This document shows, piece by piece, positions 1 to 8,653 of a stretch of 64,000 nucleotides of DNA. The translations under genes and the position numbers were made by a program. The stretch is taken from positions 1-64,000 of the forward strand of contig CAAGDG010000153.1 in the NCBI GenBank assembly GCA_900768515.1. The letters are read 5' to 3'. Origin of the DNA: Lentisphaeria bacterium (GTDB taxonomy: Bacteria > Verrucomicrobiota > Lentisphaeria > Victivallales > Victivallaceae). The number at the start of each line of letters is the position of its first letter. Within the stretch, counting starts at the first letter, position 1. The notes beneath the pieces are model-generated. The model was not told where the DNA came from and did not search any database. It worked only from the letters and a program-made list of their open reading frames with translations.

Positions 1-814
1 ACAGCTCCACAGGATTATGTGGAGGCTGATCGGGTACGTTCTTGAGAAAGATTTCAAGTTGCTGACCACGCTCCGGCAGGAACGATACCGAACGGATCAA
101 CGCCTTCTGCGAGGGGATGACCTGTTTCCAGTTCGGATAGTTCCCCTCCACCCCCTCCGCATACCAGACCCAGTGCTCCGTTTCGATGCGACACATCTTC
201 CCGGTTCTGTCCGTCCACGTACAGAGCGTACCAAACTCCGCTGTCTTGGTCTGCATCAGTGCTAACGGAAGCGGTATCGTGAAGTCATCCACATTCAGCG
301 GAACGTAGATGTTCAGCAGCTCCTTGCCGTTGGTCGCAGTGATCCCCTCCCGACAGAGATTGATCCCCTGCAAGACCTTGCGCGGATTGTTCCGGTCCAC
401 AAGCGGAGATGCCGCAGCAAACAGAGCGACAAAGTCCTTCGGCAACTCGCTGACAGAGCAGTGTTCACTCTCACAGGGAACCCGCCACTCCACACCGGAC
501 ATCGGAAACAGAGTTCTTTCCCCAACTCGCAGAGTTCCTTCGTTGTCTTCGATCTCCAGCACCTTGTTCCGGTATCCGCGAACTGCATCCCGGAACTCAT
601 CGAATCCCACAATACAGCGGAACTCGACTTCACCAGCACACACCGTCCGGAACGTCATCTGTTCAGACGGAGAACGGGTGCTGAAACAGACTTTGCCATC
701 CCTGCATTCGATCAGCAGAGATTTATGCTCCGAAACCGGAGACATCCGACTGATCAGTTTCCCGAGCGCGATCAACGCTCTTTCCAATTCATTTTTGTTC
801 ACTTCAATCTTCAT
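1..814 (-). CDS. DnaN-like sliding clamp (DNA polymerase III beta subunit family), C-terminus cut by window edge
   Basis: An open frame runs from ATG at 814 to base 1 without a stop (271 codons). A GGAGG at about 821-826 supports the start. The protein begins MKIEVNKNELERAL, like the first strand and helix of DnaN. Around residues 160-185 it has NPRKVLQGINL followed by GITATNGKELL, matching the clamp pattern of a strand pair followed by TDxHRL. Around residue 235 it has EGNYPNWKQVIP, matching the DnaN motif (D/E)G.YPD...IP. The clamp encircles DNA and tethers polymerase. The visible part covers domains 1 and 2 and the start of domain 3. It lies on the mobile element, so it is probably an element-encoded second clamp rather than the host dnaN. 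The usual dnaA/recF neighbours are absent. Similarity was judged by eye. Confidence 0.75.
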   Translation of the reverse strand, partial: MKIEVNKNELERALIALGKLISRMSPVSEHKSLLIECRDGKVCFSTRSPSEQMTFRTVCAGEVEFRCIVGFDEFRDAVRGYRNKVLEIEDNEGTLRVGERTLFPMSGVEWRVPCESEHCSVSELPKDFVALFAAASPLVDRNNPRKVLQGINLCREGITATNGKELLNIYVPLNVDDFTIPLPLALMQTKTAEFGTLCTWTDRTGKMCRIETEHWVWYAEGVEGNYPNWKQVIPSQKALIRSVSFLPERGQQLEIFLKNVPDQPPHNPVEL

Positions 815-843
815 ACACAACCTCCATGATGTTGAAAATAACA

Positions 844-875
844 AGCCCCTCCGATCCCGAAAGACCGGAAGGGCT
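844..875 (-). terminator. Hairpin with U-rich tail in the clamp leader
   Basis: A 13-position stem (11 pairs, 2 mismatches) closes a 6-base loop. Read on the minus strand it is followed by TTGTTATTTT. It lies about 30 bases before the clamp start, so it could terminate read-through from the upstream restriction/OLD operon or act as an attenuator of the clamp gene. Confidence 0.45.
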
Positions 876-887
876 GTTGATATGATT

Positions 888-908
888 CAGGCTGATATTT
901 TCAGCCTG
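888..908. repeat. Perfect inverted repeat, 8-bp arms
   Basis: The arms CAGGCTGA and TCAGCCTG are separated by five bases. It sits just upstream of the larger hairpin in the clamp leader. It may be a protein-binding site or part of a structured 5' leader. Confidence 0.5.
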
Positions 909-1137
909 CTGTCGTGTGGTTATATATACGCAAACCGAGAATGATTTACACTGTTTATTGGCATCATCAGGTGGGACAGCATATTGAAGAGGAGTAACAC
1001 TGCGAAAGCAGGAAAATTTGCTACTCTACCTTTTCATGTAATTTCAATACTTGCCTTTTTTTGACCAACATTGCTTGCTTTTGACTTGTTCTTATTAAAT
1101 AATCAAATGAGTTATGCTAAAAATAATGGTTTGTCAA

Positions 1138-1154
1138 GGGAAAGAATCTTTCCC
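1138..1154 (-). terminator. Short hairpin at the end of the OLD gene
   Basis: GGGAAAG and CTTTCCC pair across three bases directly after the stop codon of the OLD gene. The following minus-strand sequence has only a weak T run, so termination here is uncertain. Confidence 0.35.
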
Positions 1155-1155
1155 A

Positions 1156-2949
1156 CTATTTTTTCGATAAGAACCTAACAATTAAATCCAACTTCTCAGA
1201 TATTTCAGACGGTATTTCACTAACATCGAGAACATTAATTATTTTATAAAATTCTCCTTTGTTTAGCTTTATTGGCTGCCCTTGAATCTCTGCATATTTT
1301 TTAAAAACAGATTCTGCAAATGCACTCATTTTTTCTTTCTGAAGTAATTTTTGACGAATCTCGACCGTCGCATTTTTATATCCGGAAATTTGCGACATAT
1401 CACTGTCAAAAAGGACATCAGCTAAAATCGAGTTAACAGCTGTTTCAATATTGTTGTGCTCCATAGGAGCAAACAATTCTCCTTCATTTGCGCAAATAGA
1501 ATCAATATATCGTATAAGAGTTTCTGGCGTTATAAAATAGTTTTCTAATTCATAACGCTTCCAATAAAAAATACTTAGCCCATCTGCATTTTCCACATCA
1601 GGTCTTTCTTTTCCATCACTATCTAAAATAGCCAGACCGGCAAGTTCGGGAACTAAATGCTTCAACGTATAAAAAAAAGATTTATAATTGCTTCCAGGAG
1701 ATGACATTTCTTTTAGTCGATCATGTAAATCCGGATCAGGATTTATATTTTGTGTGTAATATGTAAACAATTTATCAGATAAAATCTTTTCGGCTGGATG
1801 ATGCAATTTTTTAGCAAAAGTCAGGAGCATATCGACATCAGTACTTCCTTCTACAATTAAAAGATGAGGAGAGATTTTTGCATTATAATAATGTTCGACG
1901 CCGATATTTTTCAAAGTTGCTTTTATATCCCTATTTTGAGCTATATCGGAAGCAGAACCATTGATTAGAAAAGTCAAATTTGTATCAACAGCTTCATCCA
2001 ATATTACTTCTGAATGTGTAGCAATGATAATTTGACATCTTGTTTGTTCAGAAACATTTTTTAGAATTGTAAAAACTTGCTTTTGTCTGAGAATCTCCAA
2101 ATGAGCATCCGGTTCATCAATCATTAAAATACTGTTTTTATGACTATATAAAAAAGCCAAAATAAGAAGAATTTGCTGCATTCCTCTCCCGGATAGAGCA
2201 ATATCAAGCAGATTTTCAATATTTTGCTGCTTATAGCTTAATGACAAAACACTTCTTGCTTCCTCGTATACGGGAGGCATAAGGTCACAATGAAAAAGAG
2301 TTTTTATTATATTGCAAAGAGACGTCCAATCTTGCTGTCCTGACGAGTATACTTGATAACAAAGATTTCTCAGTACAGCCGCAGTTCTTCCTTGACCAAT
2401 CAAGACCCTTATTTGTCCTTCATTAATCAAATATTCTTCTGTTGCTTGTGAGGCTCCAGCCGCAATTCCCGACATGGGATATAATAAATTAAAGAATAAA
2501 GCCCTGGCTGTTTTAAACAACTCATCATCTCCAAGAATAGAATTATCTGGACGACAATAGACGCTTTCTTGGTCACGGCTATTAAAAAGCATTTTTAATG
2601 CACGCTCTTTCCCTTGTATCAAGATTCCAACTGTAATGGAAAAGGGCACAGGAGTAGTTCCGATACGTACACGAGTTTCATTCCAATAATAGCGACTTTC
2701 TTTCACGGGTATATCAAGAATATTAAGTCTATTTATTCCGACCCCGAAACGCTCCATTTTTTTATGTTTACCGCCTTTTTTCTCATGCCATGCGTTAACA
2801 GCTCTGCTCCAAAGAGATAATGCTTGAATAACTGTTGTTTTTCCTGCATTGTTTGGTCCAATTAGAACAGAAGGATTTCTAAGCTCAATTCGAACTTTAT
2901 CTTTAAACCCTTTAAAATTTTCTATTTCAACAAAAGTTATGTATTCCAT
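1156..2949 (-). CDS. OLD-family ATP-dependent endonuclease (AAA ATPase + TOPRIM)
   Basis: This 597-aa protein has an N-terminal SMC/RecF-like ATPase with Walker A GPNNAGKTT at residues 31-39. It has a signature-like LSGRGMQQ at 252-259, Walker B ILMIDEPDAH at 274-283 and the switch histidine in ATHSE at 310-314. A TOPRIM domain follows, with LIVEGSTD near 364-371 (glutamate 367) and ILDSD at 441-445. This order is that of class 2 OLD nucleases, including GajA of Gabija, which nick DNA and act in phage defence. The start is preceded by AAGGAAG. It is the third gene of a minus-strand operon, only 18 bases after the helicase-methylase gene. No UvrD-like GajB partner is present, so it is not a standard Gabija pair. 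Confidence 0.85.
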   Translation of the reverse strand: MEYITFVEIENFKGFKDKVRIELRNPSVLIGPNNAGKTTVIQALSLWSRAVNAWHEKKGGKHKKMERFGVGINRLNILDIPVKESRYYWNETRVRIGTTPVPFSITVGILIQGKERALKMLFNSRDQESVYCRPDNSILGDDELFKTARALFFNLLYPMSGIAAGASQATEEYLINEGQIRVLIGQGRTAAVLRNLCYQVYSSGQQDWTSLCNIIKTLFHCDLMPPVYEEARSVLSLSYKQQNIENLLDIALSGRGMQQILLILAFLYSHKNSILMIDEPDAHLEILRQKQVFTILKNVSEQTRCQIIIATHSEVILDEAVDTNLTFLINGSASDIAQNRDIKATLKNIGVEHYYNAKISPHLLIVEGSTDVDMLLTFAKKLHHPAEKILSDKLFTYYTQNINPDPDLHDRLKEMSSPGSNYKSFFYTLKHLVPELAGLAILDSDGKERPDVENADGLSIFYWKRYELENYFITPETLIRYIDSICANEGELFAPMEHNNIETAVNSILADVLFDSDMSQISGYKNATVEIRQKLLQKEKMSAFAESVFKKYAEIQGQPIKLNKGEFYKIINVLDVSEIPSEISEKLDLIVRFLSKK

Positions 2950-2967
2950 TTCGTTCTTCCTTAAATA

Positions 2968-5900
2968 TCATTCCATCGGTTTGATTGTGGTTTCGATGAA
3001 GTTGATTTCAGCGGCAGATAAGCCATACTTGGCATAAAGCTGCTGATCGATTTCGGCGATCGATTTTGACCAGTCAATGTCGCTGGAGACGGTGAAATCT
3101 TGAAGGGGGACATCTGACCATGTACTTCTGGTATTATCTTGTGTGACCTTTCGTACTCCCAGTAAAGTCCTCGCAAATTTTGTACATATATATTTCAAGC
3201 AGGCTTCTGCTTCTTCTTTCGTTGTGAATTTGCCAATACTTAAAAAAGTTTCTGTCGATCCCGTTAACGGTTCACCAATTAGCGGTTCTCCGATTAACTG
3301 AGTTGATGATACTTCTCCAATTGCTCCTGACCCATTAGACTTTGGTATAAAAATCTTATAACAATCAAAGTTATCTGGAACAGACAGGTAATCTTGATTG
3401 AACCATTTATATACTCGTTTGTTTTTGATCAATCCCAATATCTTAGCGTTCTTATTCTCCTGTTCCATGTCTGCAAACAGTTCGGGGAAAATAGTAAAAA
3501 TATTTGGACTGACATCGTATTTATGTCCCTTGCTTGGACGTTCCTTTGCCCAAGGATTTTCCTGATAAAGAGCATCTGTCAAACGGTATAGCGTACGAGA
3601 ATAAACTAAATCAGAAAAAGATTTGAAATTGTCTGTCGACACTTTACTTACAATGGACTTTAACTCAGGATAAGCGACAAACTTACCAATTCCATTAAAA
3701 CATTTTTCCTTGTCCCAATATGTAACAGCAATACCTCCCATTATACTTACCGTCGGGAAAACATCATTGCTTTTTGACCAATAGCGGACAACCTTGAAAT
3801 GTTTATCTTCAAGGATCTTTTCGTTCCAATCCTTTGGAGTTTTCCCTGCTTTAAAAAGAAAGCGTCCGGGATGAATAAATGTACCTCTTGCTCCCGCTGC
3901 TCTGCCTGCGTCTATAAACAAATGATAAATCGGATCAGAACCATTCGCTTCCCCATTGGCAGTAACTTGATATGGTGGATTGCCGACAACGGCATCAAAT
4001 TTCATAGGACCGTCTCCCTTCTTCCAGAAGCTTCTTCTTGTAATCCGCTCAATAAATTGTCTGGGTTTGTCCTTTAAGGTATTTATCAGATCCTCAAAGC
4101 AGTGAGCATTTATCTTTGCATCACGGAAACCCAACAGCGTTCGTTTGGTGATGCTTTTAGCCATCGGTGTTTTGCAGATCACAAAGATATTATCTACAAG
4201 AACCTTTTCCCACAAACTATACTGTTCATTATGACTGAACTTTTGATCAGAACCGGGCTCGTTTACGGCGTTACGTCTGACACGGTAAATGGAATAGGCC
4301 ATATAGAGAGGATAAAGACCACTTTTTGAATTGATTTCCAAAATCTGACTGTCAGGGGTAAAGACTTCAGCGGTCACCTCTCCCTGATCTACCCAGCGCG
4401 GTTCCGATATGATTTCGCTGAAATCTTCATTCCAAAAGGTATAGCCCCCCAGACTCTCGCTCAAGTGCATATTAACGACACGCCACGGAGTTAATACCGT
4501 TTCTTTATCCGGGTTACGGAAGGAGTTGAAAATGGAGGCGATCAAAGCGATACGCTCTTCAATATCTTCATCATCCGCTGCTTTTGCCATAGCCCGGATA
4601 CGCTTTCCCGCTGCACGAAAGATGTCCGGGTCGTAATACTTCTTAAAGCTGTTGAAGAGCTGTTTCGTGACCCCGCGAGGCATAAATTCTTCCCACGACC
4701 TTGTGTCGATTAAAGAGGTGAAATTGTCCAGAGTAATCTCGCTTTCATCAGTCAACTCCGCTCCATAAATCATCAAGGGCATACGGATTGAGATCCCGCG
4801 AAGAATGGAAACAGCAGAATCACGATTCTTCTTTTTCTCCTTCTTCTCCTCCAGAAGCTTTAGCTCCTCCGGAGTCAGCTCCTCTTTCTTACGCTTTTTT
4901 TGTTCGATCCCCTCCAGTTCCTCATATTCTTCGTTGGTAAAACCCTGCTTGTTCAAGTCAATATCGCCAGACTTCTGCATCGCCTTGGTGCTGCCGATGA
5001 TCTTTTTCAAATTGTTGAACTCGGTCAGGTCCCCTCCATCGAGCTTCATGAGTAAATCGTTGTTGTAGAGATAACCGTCTTCAAAACCGTTACGAACCAC
5101 ACGCTCAACGTAGACTCTCTTCAACTGCTCCAGCATCTGATTGGCATTATAGGGACGCATCTGCGTCCCGTCAACCGAAATAACCGGACAGAAGTTCAGA
5201 AATGCCCCCATGATCCGATGACCGTCTTCACCCGTCTTACCCGCCTTCGCAGAAACTTTCGCTGTTTCAGCAATAACTTTCAAGGTTCGGTCAGGAGCAA
5301 AGTCAAAGACAAAACATTCTGTCTTCATCCGACCATTGATTGTGGCAGGAGTCTGGACTCGGAAAATTGTCTGCATGTAATTGGCAGCAGAAGTATTGAA
5401 TGAACCAGCCAGCATAAACACTGCTGTCCACGCCGGAACGGAAACCCCGGTGGTCAGTCTGCCGCAGGACAGGGTAATCGTATAGGTTTCATCCGGGTCT
5501 TCTCCAATCGCCTTATGAACCATCTGAAGCGCATCTTCGCTTTTGACATCTTCATCGCCATCACCTGCGACATTGACGATCTCAAACTGACTGAAAACCG
5601 GATGTCGCTGTAACATGGTGCTCAGCGCACGCGCAGATTTCACTCCGGGAATCATCCAGAGAGAATGACGGAAGTTTCTGCGATATTCTTCCGTTGAATA
5701 TGGGTAGTTGCTGCTTTCATCCGTTTTACAAATCAGATCGAGAAACGATCTGACATCTTGCTGGTGAATAAAGACTCCGTTTTCATCAACTCTGAAGAAC
5801 TCGTGGAAGTTAAAAGCCAACTCTTCGTCCTGGTATTTACCAAGCATCTTCCCGAGGTCAAAGGTAAAGATATTCAAATGAGGCAGGGAAGCGTAGGGGT

Positions 5901-6963
5901 TGGGGTCGCCTTTATGAAGGATGTCCCAGTCCCGTTTAGCCTTTTGCTCCATGACATAATCCCACGTGTAAATAGCATCACCGGTATGTTCATCAAGCAG
6001 ATTAAAAGGCGTCCCGGAGAGTCGCAATATCTTGGTATCATCTTTTTCCAGTTCTTTAAGAACGCTCTTACCGAGTTCCGTCTGCGTTCCCTCATGAGCC
6101 TCGTCTATAATGACCAGATCCCAGTTGACACCGAAAATCTCATCATTTTTGTCAAACTTCCCTCCGACCAGCTCCGACCCTCTCAAATCCTGTAGTGATG
6201 CAAAATAAACGTAATGGCCGGTCCTTTGTTGTACCAGACGTTCTACATAGTCAAAGGTATTACCCTTGTTTTTTGAACCATAGAAAAAGTCATCGCGATC
6301 ATAAAAGATCTTCTTGAAATCGTCAAACCAGCCATCGTTTACCACTGGACGGTGGGTTAAAATCAATGTCCGGACAAAGTTCATGTCCTTAACTACCTGA
6401 AGCGCAGATAAGGTTTTCCCGAAACGCATTTTGGCGTTCCAGAGCATCCGGTTGCTTTTCTTGAACTGCTTCTCAGTCTTTGCGATTGCTTCCTTCTGTT
6501 CCGGTCGGAACACAATCGGAGATTGTCCTTGAGTTATTTCAGATGCGTTAAGGGATCTGCGTCCCTGTTTGACTGCGGTAATGGCTTTCTTCACCGTTTC
6601 CAAATCGGTGATATACCACTCATCTGCTTTTGCTTCGGTGTTGAAGAATTTCTTCTTTATACCGGAGCGTTCCAGAACATCATGTACATCATGGTCCAAA
6701 AACGCTTTAATTCTCTTCTCAGAGAAATATAATGTCGATTCTGTATAGAGAAGATCGTAGGCGATCCCGGCTGTCTGGGTGTATTCATTGATACGTTTCT
6801 TGGCAGCCTGATTCAGAATATTGCTGTTGGGAGCCGGTTGCAGGGAGGAGGCCTCCTCATAGTTGACCGAGGCCTTGCCTATTTTCAGACACCCTTCGTG
6901 AGCGGGATCATTAATACGCATCACATAAATCAGGGTTGGTTCAAAAGAGGATACGTACTTCAT
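2968..6963 (-). CDS. T5orf172-SF2 helicase-Eco57I-type adenine methylase, single-chain restriction-modification enzyme
   Basis: This 1331-aa protein has three parts. Residues about 10-125 look like a T5orf172/MUG113 (GIY-YIG-like) domain, with LIYVMR..., KIGKAS and the closing ADEWYI. An SF2 helicase follows, with AKMRFGKT at 177-184, IIDEAH at 285-290, SGTP at 316-319 and a motif VI-like IFRVQTP. The C-terminal half is an N6-adenine methylase: AEVFTP then EINSKSGLYPL (motif I) near 870-885 and NPPY (motif IV) at 995-998. The helicase-methylase order resembles Type ISP enzymes such as LlaGI, but those carry an Mrr-like nuclease at the N-terminus. A charged KKRKKEE/EEKKEKKK coil lies near residue 690. 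Its start overlaps the end of the subunit M gene by 4 bases, indicating translational coupling. Whether the N-terminal domain is the nuclease is inference. Confidence 0.85.
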   Translation of the reverse strand: MKYVSSFEPTLIYVMRINDPAHEGCLKIGKASVNYEEASSLQPAPNSNILNQAAKKRINEYTQTAGIAYDLLYTESTLYFSEKRIKAFLDHDVHDVLERSGIKKKFFNTEAKADEWYITDLETVKKAITAVKQGRRSLNASEITQGQSPIVFRPEQKEAIAKTEKQFKKSNRMLWNAKMRFGKTLSALQVVKDMNFVRTLILTHRPVVNDGWFDDFKKIFYDRDDFFYGSKNKGNTFDYVERLVQQRTGHYVYFASLQDLRGSELVGGKFDKNDEIFGVNWDLVIIDEAHEGTQTELGKSVLKELEKDDTKILRLSGTPFNLLDEHTGDAIYTWDYVMEQKAKRDWDILHKGDPNPYASLPHLNIFTFDLGKMLGKYQDEELAFNFHEFFRVDENGVFIHQQDVRSFLDLICKTDESSNYPYSTEEYRRNFRHSLWMIPGVKSARALSTMLQRHPVFSQFEIVNVAGDGDEDVKSEDALQMVHKAIGEDPDETYTITLSCGRLTTGVSVPAWTAVFMLAGSFNTSAANYMQTIFRVQTPATINGRMKTECFVFDFAPDRTLKVIAETAKVSAKAGKTGEDGHRIMGAFLNFCPVISVDGTQMRPYNANQMLEQLKRVYVERVVRNGFEDGYLYNNDLLMKLDGGDLTEFNNLKKIIGSTKAMQKSGDIDLNKQGFTNEEYEELEGIEQKKRKKEELTPEELKLLEEKKEKKKNRDSAVSILRGISIRMPLMIYGAELTDESEITLDNFTSLIDTRSWEEFMPRGVTKQLFNSFKKYYDPDIFRAAGKRIRAMAKAADDEDIEERIALIASIFNSFRNPDKETVLTPWRVVNMHLSESLGGYTFWNEDFSEIISEPRWVDQGEVTAEVFTPDSQILEINSKSGLYPLYMAYSIYRVRRNAVNEPGSDQKFSHNEQYSLWEKVLVDNIFVICKTPMAKSITKRTLLGFRDAKINAHCFEDLINTLKDKPRQFIERITRRSFWKKGDGPMKFDAVVGNPPYQVTANGEANGSDPIYHLFIDAGRAAGARGTFIHPGRFLFKAGKTPKDWNEKILEDKHFKVVRYWSKSNDVFPTVSIMGGIAVTYWDKEKCFNGIGKFVAYPELKSIVSKVSTDNFKSFSDLVYSRTLYRLTDALYQENPWAKERPSKGHKYDVSPNIFTIFPELFADMEQENKNAKILGLIKNKRVYKWFNQDYLSVPDNFDCYKIFIPKSNGSGAIGEVSSTQLIGEPLIGEPLTGSTETFLSIGKFTTKEEAEACLKYICTKFARTLLGVRKVTQDNTRSTWSDVPLQDFTVSSDIDWSKSIAEIDQQLYAKYGLSAAEINFIETTIKPME

Positions 6964-7949
6964 GATCGCCTACCTCCTGTAAGACTTATATATTCAATCT
7001 TTTTCCCTGCGGACCAATCTTTAATCAGAGAATAAACTCCATTATGTCGTGTGTTATTACCGCTGATACAACCAGGACACTGTGTGATCGTTGTTTCACC
7101 AAATAGGTTGATTGATTCTTCATCATGGCAGCTGCCGGGTACAACACCTTTCAACCCATCCATCTGCCAGATGTTCCATGAGACAATATAAGCAATATAC
7201 CTGATGGATTTCTCCTGGGGCATCCTGCTGAACTTCAAATAATAGTTTTCAAGGAACGTATAAAGCATGGCCTCTCGTGCCAACAGCAAACTGTCTCCCT
7301 GCCATTCATAACCGTAGATGCTTTTATAAGCAGTCTGCGCGGCCTTAAGCCATTCACCAGTTTGATCAACGTTTTCATTTATCACCCGCAACTTGCGGTC
7401 GAGCAGACCAATTCTGCTCTCAACTGGAATAAACTCTCCTGTGGTAGTATCGTATCGGCTGGTAATATAAGGAGCTTCACCACAGGTGATTTCCATTCGA
7501 TTGGCACGGACATAATCTTTCCAGGTCTTGCCTTCGGGAAATGTTATTCTGGTCTTAACCGTTTCCCATGTTTCACCATGTTCAATATTAAACACATTTT
7601 CCCGGTTGAACCAGGCTGTATCAATCAGATTGTTTTGAACATTGCAAATCCATGATGGGGTAAAAACTTCTGCCATATCTCGGATACGCGACAACTGTAA
7701 CTCTTTGTCCTTTTTGACCCGGGGACGAATCACCTGACCGTATTCCCCCGTAATCAAAGACGGTATAATTGGAGCATAATAATTGTATGCTTCACCCAGT
7801 TCCGCATAATTGTCCGTTGCCCAAAATATGTTTTTCCCTGTTGTATGGTCACGCAACAACGTAGCCAACACCTCTGGATATCTCTCCCGAAGATCGTTTT
7901 CTGAAATATCAACACCATCGGTGTTCAGTTGATTTTTAGGTACGGTCAT
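6960..7949 (-). CDS. Restriction endonuclease subunit M-like protein
   Basis: This 329-aa protein resembles the small protein that accompanies Eco57I-type helicase-methylases and is usually annotated as restriction endonuclease subunit M. It contains RIRDMAEVFTPSWICN near residue 88, the same AEVFTP element that precedes motif I in adenine methylases. It then has ITCGEAPYITSRYD near residue 153, a motif I-like segment. There is no NPPY. It may supply methylase or specificity function to the large chain. It is the first gene of the operon, and its last codons overlap the start of the large gene. Cys-x2-Cys (QCPGCIS) near the C-terminus may bind metal. The ribosome site is weak. Assignment is by recalled family resemblance. 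Confidence 0.7.
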   Translation of the reverse strand: MTVPKNQLNTDGVDISENDLRERYPEVLATLLRDHTTGKNIFWATDNYAELGEAYNYYAPIIPSLITGEYGQVIRPRVKKDKELQLSRIRDMAEVFTPSWICNVQNNLIDTAWFNRENVFNIEHGETWETVKTRITFPEGKTWKDYVRANRMEITCGEAPYITSRYDTTTGEFIPVESRIGLLDRKLRVINENVDQTGEWLKAAQTAYKSIYGYEWQGDSLLLAREAMLYTFLENYYLKFSRMPQEKSIRYIAYIVSWNIWQMDGLKGVVPGSCHDEESINLFGETTITQCPGCISGNNTRHNGVYSLIKDWSAGKKIEYISLTGGRRS

Positions 7950-7984
7950 ATGCGTCTCAGTCTACAGTTACAATTATCCTAGAT

Positions 7985-8012
7985 AAAATAGCATAAGCAC
8001 TTGATAAGTCAA
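7985..8012 (-). promoter_or_regulatory. Predicted promoter of the restriction/OLD operon
   Basis: Read on the minus strand, TTGACT (8012-8007) and TATTTT (7990-7985) are separated by 16 bases, ending about 35 bases before the subunit M start. The -35 lies inside the inverted repeat CTTGA-taag-TCAAG (about 8000-8013), which could be an operator. Confidence 0.5.
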
Positions 8013-8133
8013 GGATATTTCTGATTTTGCTGATTCAAATCAACTATTCCAGTCTAAAGTTATTTAGAGGCACCTGAAATAACTCTGACACCCTGTTTTT
8101 GAGCTCAATTAACACATCTCAAGGAGAAAAGCC

Positions 8134-8598
8134 ATGAATGAACACCATCCATTACAAAGCGTCATTCACAATATCATCGAACGCTATCTTGCCAGGTACG
8201 AATCCGCATCTGTTGGAATCTATCGGTTCCATGCGATCAATGGCGGAGAGTTCTCCAAATACCTGAACTCTCTTAAGATCACCTTGAGCAGAAAAGCATT
8301 CATCCCGACTTACTGCTGGCATTATGATCCATACGGAGAACGCTACATCCTCTTCCTTTTCATTTGCGATGGATACGGACGATACGACCTTGCCGATCTC
8401 TTGTCTGTAATCAAACGTCTCTGGAGTTGCCACTCCATGATTCCTGTCGAACAAATTGACAACATCCGTATCACAGTAAACAATTCAACTGATGCGATAA
8501 AACATCTGGATCAATGGATTCTGAATCTGACCGAACCGCAGTTCTGTAATGAACGAATGCCACATCAGCGGAGCTATGGAGTTTCTCAAATGATATAA
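8134..8598 (+). CDS. Small protein, possibly YagK/YfjJ-like
   Basis: This 154-aa protein starts at ATG 8134 behind AAGGAG. The middle, FIPTYCWHYDPYGERYILFLF and then ADLLSVIKRLW, recalls the core of YagK/YfjJ C-terminal (inovirus Gp2-like) proteins of prophages and satellites, where a reply-to-host aromatic stretch is followed by a helix ending in RLW. I cannot confirm this without a profile search. It is the only plus-strand gene in this part of the element and faces the unknown 526-aa gene across a hairpin. Function unknown. Confidence 0.5.
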   Translation: MNEHHPLQSVIHNIIERYLARYESASVGIYRFHAINGGEFSKYLNSLKITLSRKAFIPTYCWHYDPYGERYILFLFICDGYGRYDLADLLSVIKRLWSCHSMIPVEQIDNIRITVNNSTDAIKHLDQWILNLTEPQFCNERMPHQRSYGVSQMI

Positions 8599-8601
8599 AT
8601 T

Positions 8602-8630
8602 ATCCCCGGCTACCATACGTAACCGGGGAT
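8602..8630. terminator. Bidirectional terminator-like hairpin
   Basis: ATCCCCGG and CCGGGGAT pair around a 13-base loop between two convergent genes (8598 plus and 8654 minus). The flanks are A/T-rich on both sides. Confidence 0.6.
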
Positions 8631-8653
8631 GAAACGATATTTTGACAGAAATT

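Larger units (their letters stand above)
815..1155. other. Intergenic leader region upstream of the clamp gene
   Basis: No coding frame is supported in these 341 bases. The stretch is AT-rich and holds three hairpins, listed separately (844-875, 888-908, 1138-1154). A TTGACA hexamer in minus orientation lies at about 1132-1137 and could be a -35 for the clamp gene, but I find no good -10 at the right spacing. Confidence 0.5.

Noticed and set aside
309..944. 211-aa plus-strand frame near the left edge
   Set aside because: It is antisense to the clamp gene, which runs off the window edge and has both a ribosome site and family motifs.
1156..7949. Gabija system
   Set aside because: The OLD nuclease is GajA-like, but there is no UvrD-like GajB; the partners are restriction enzymes.
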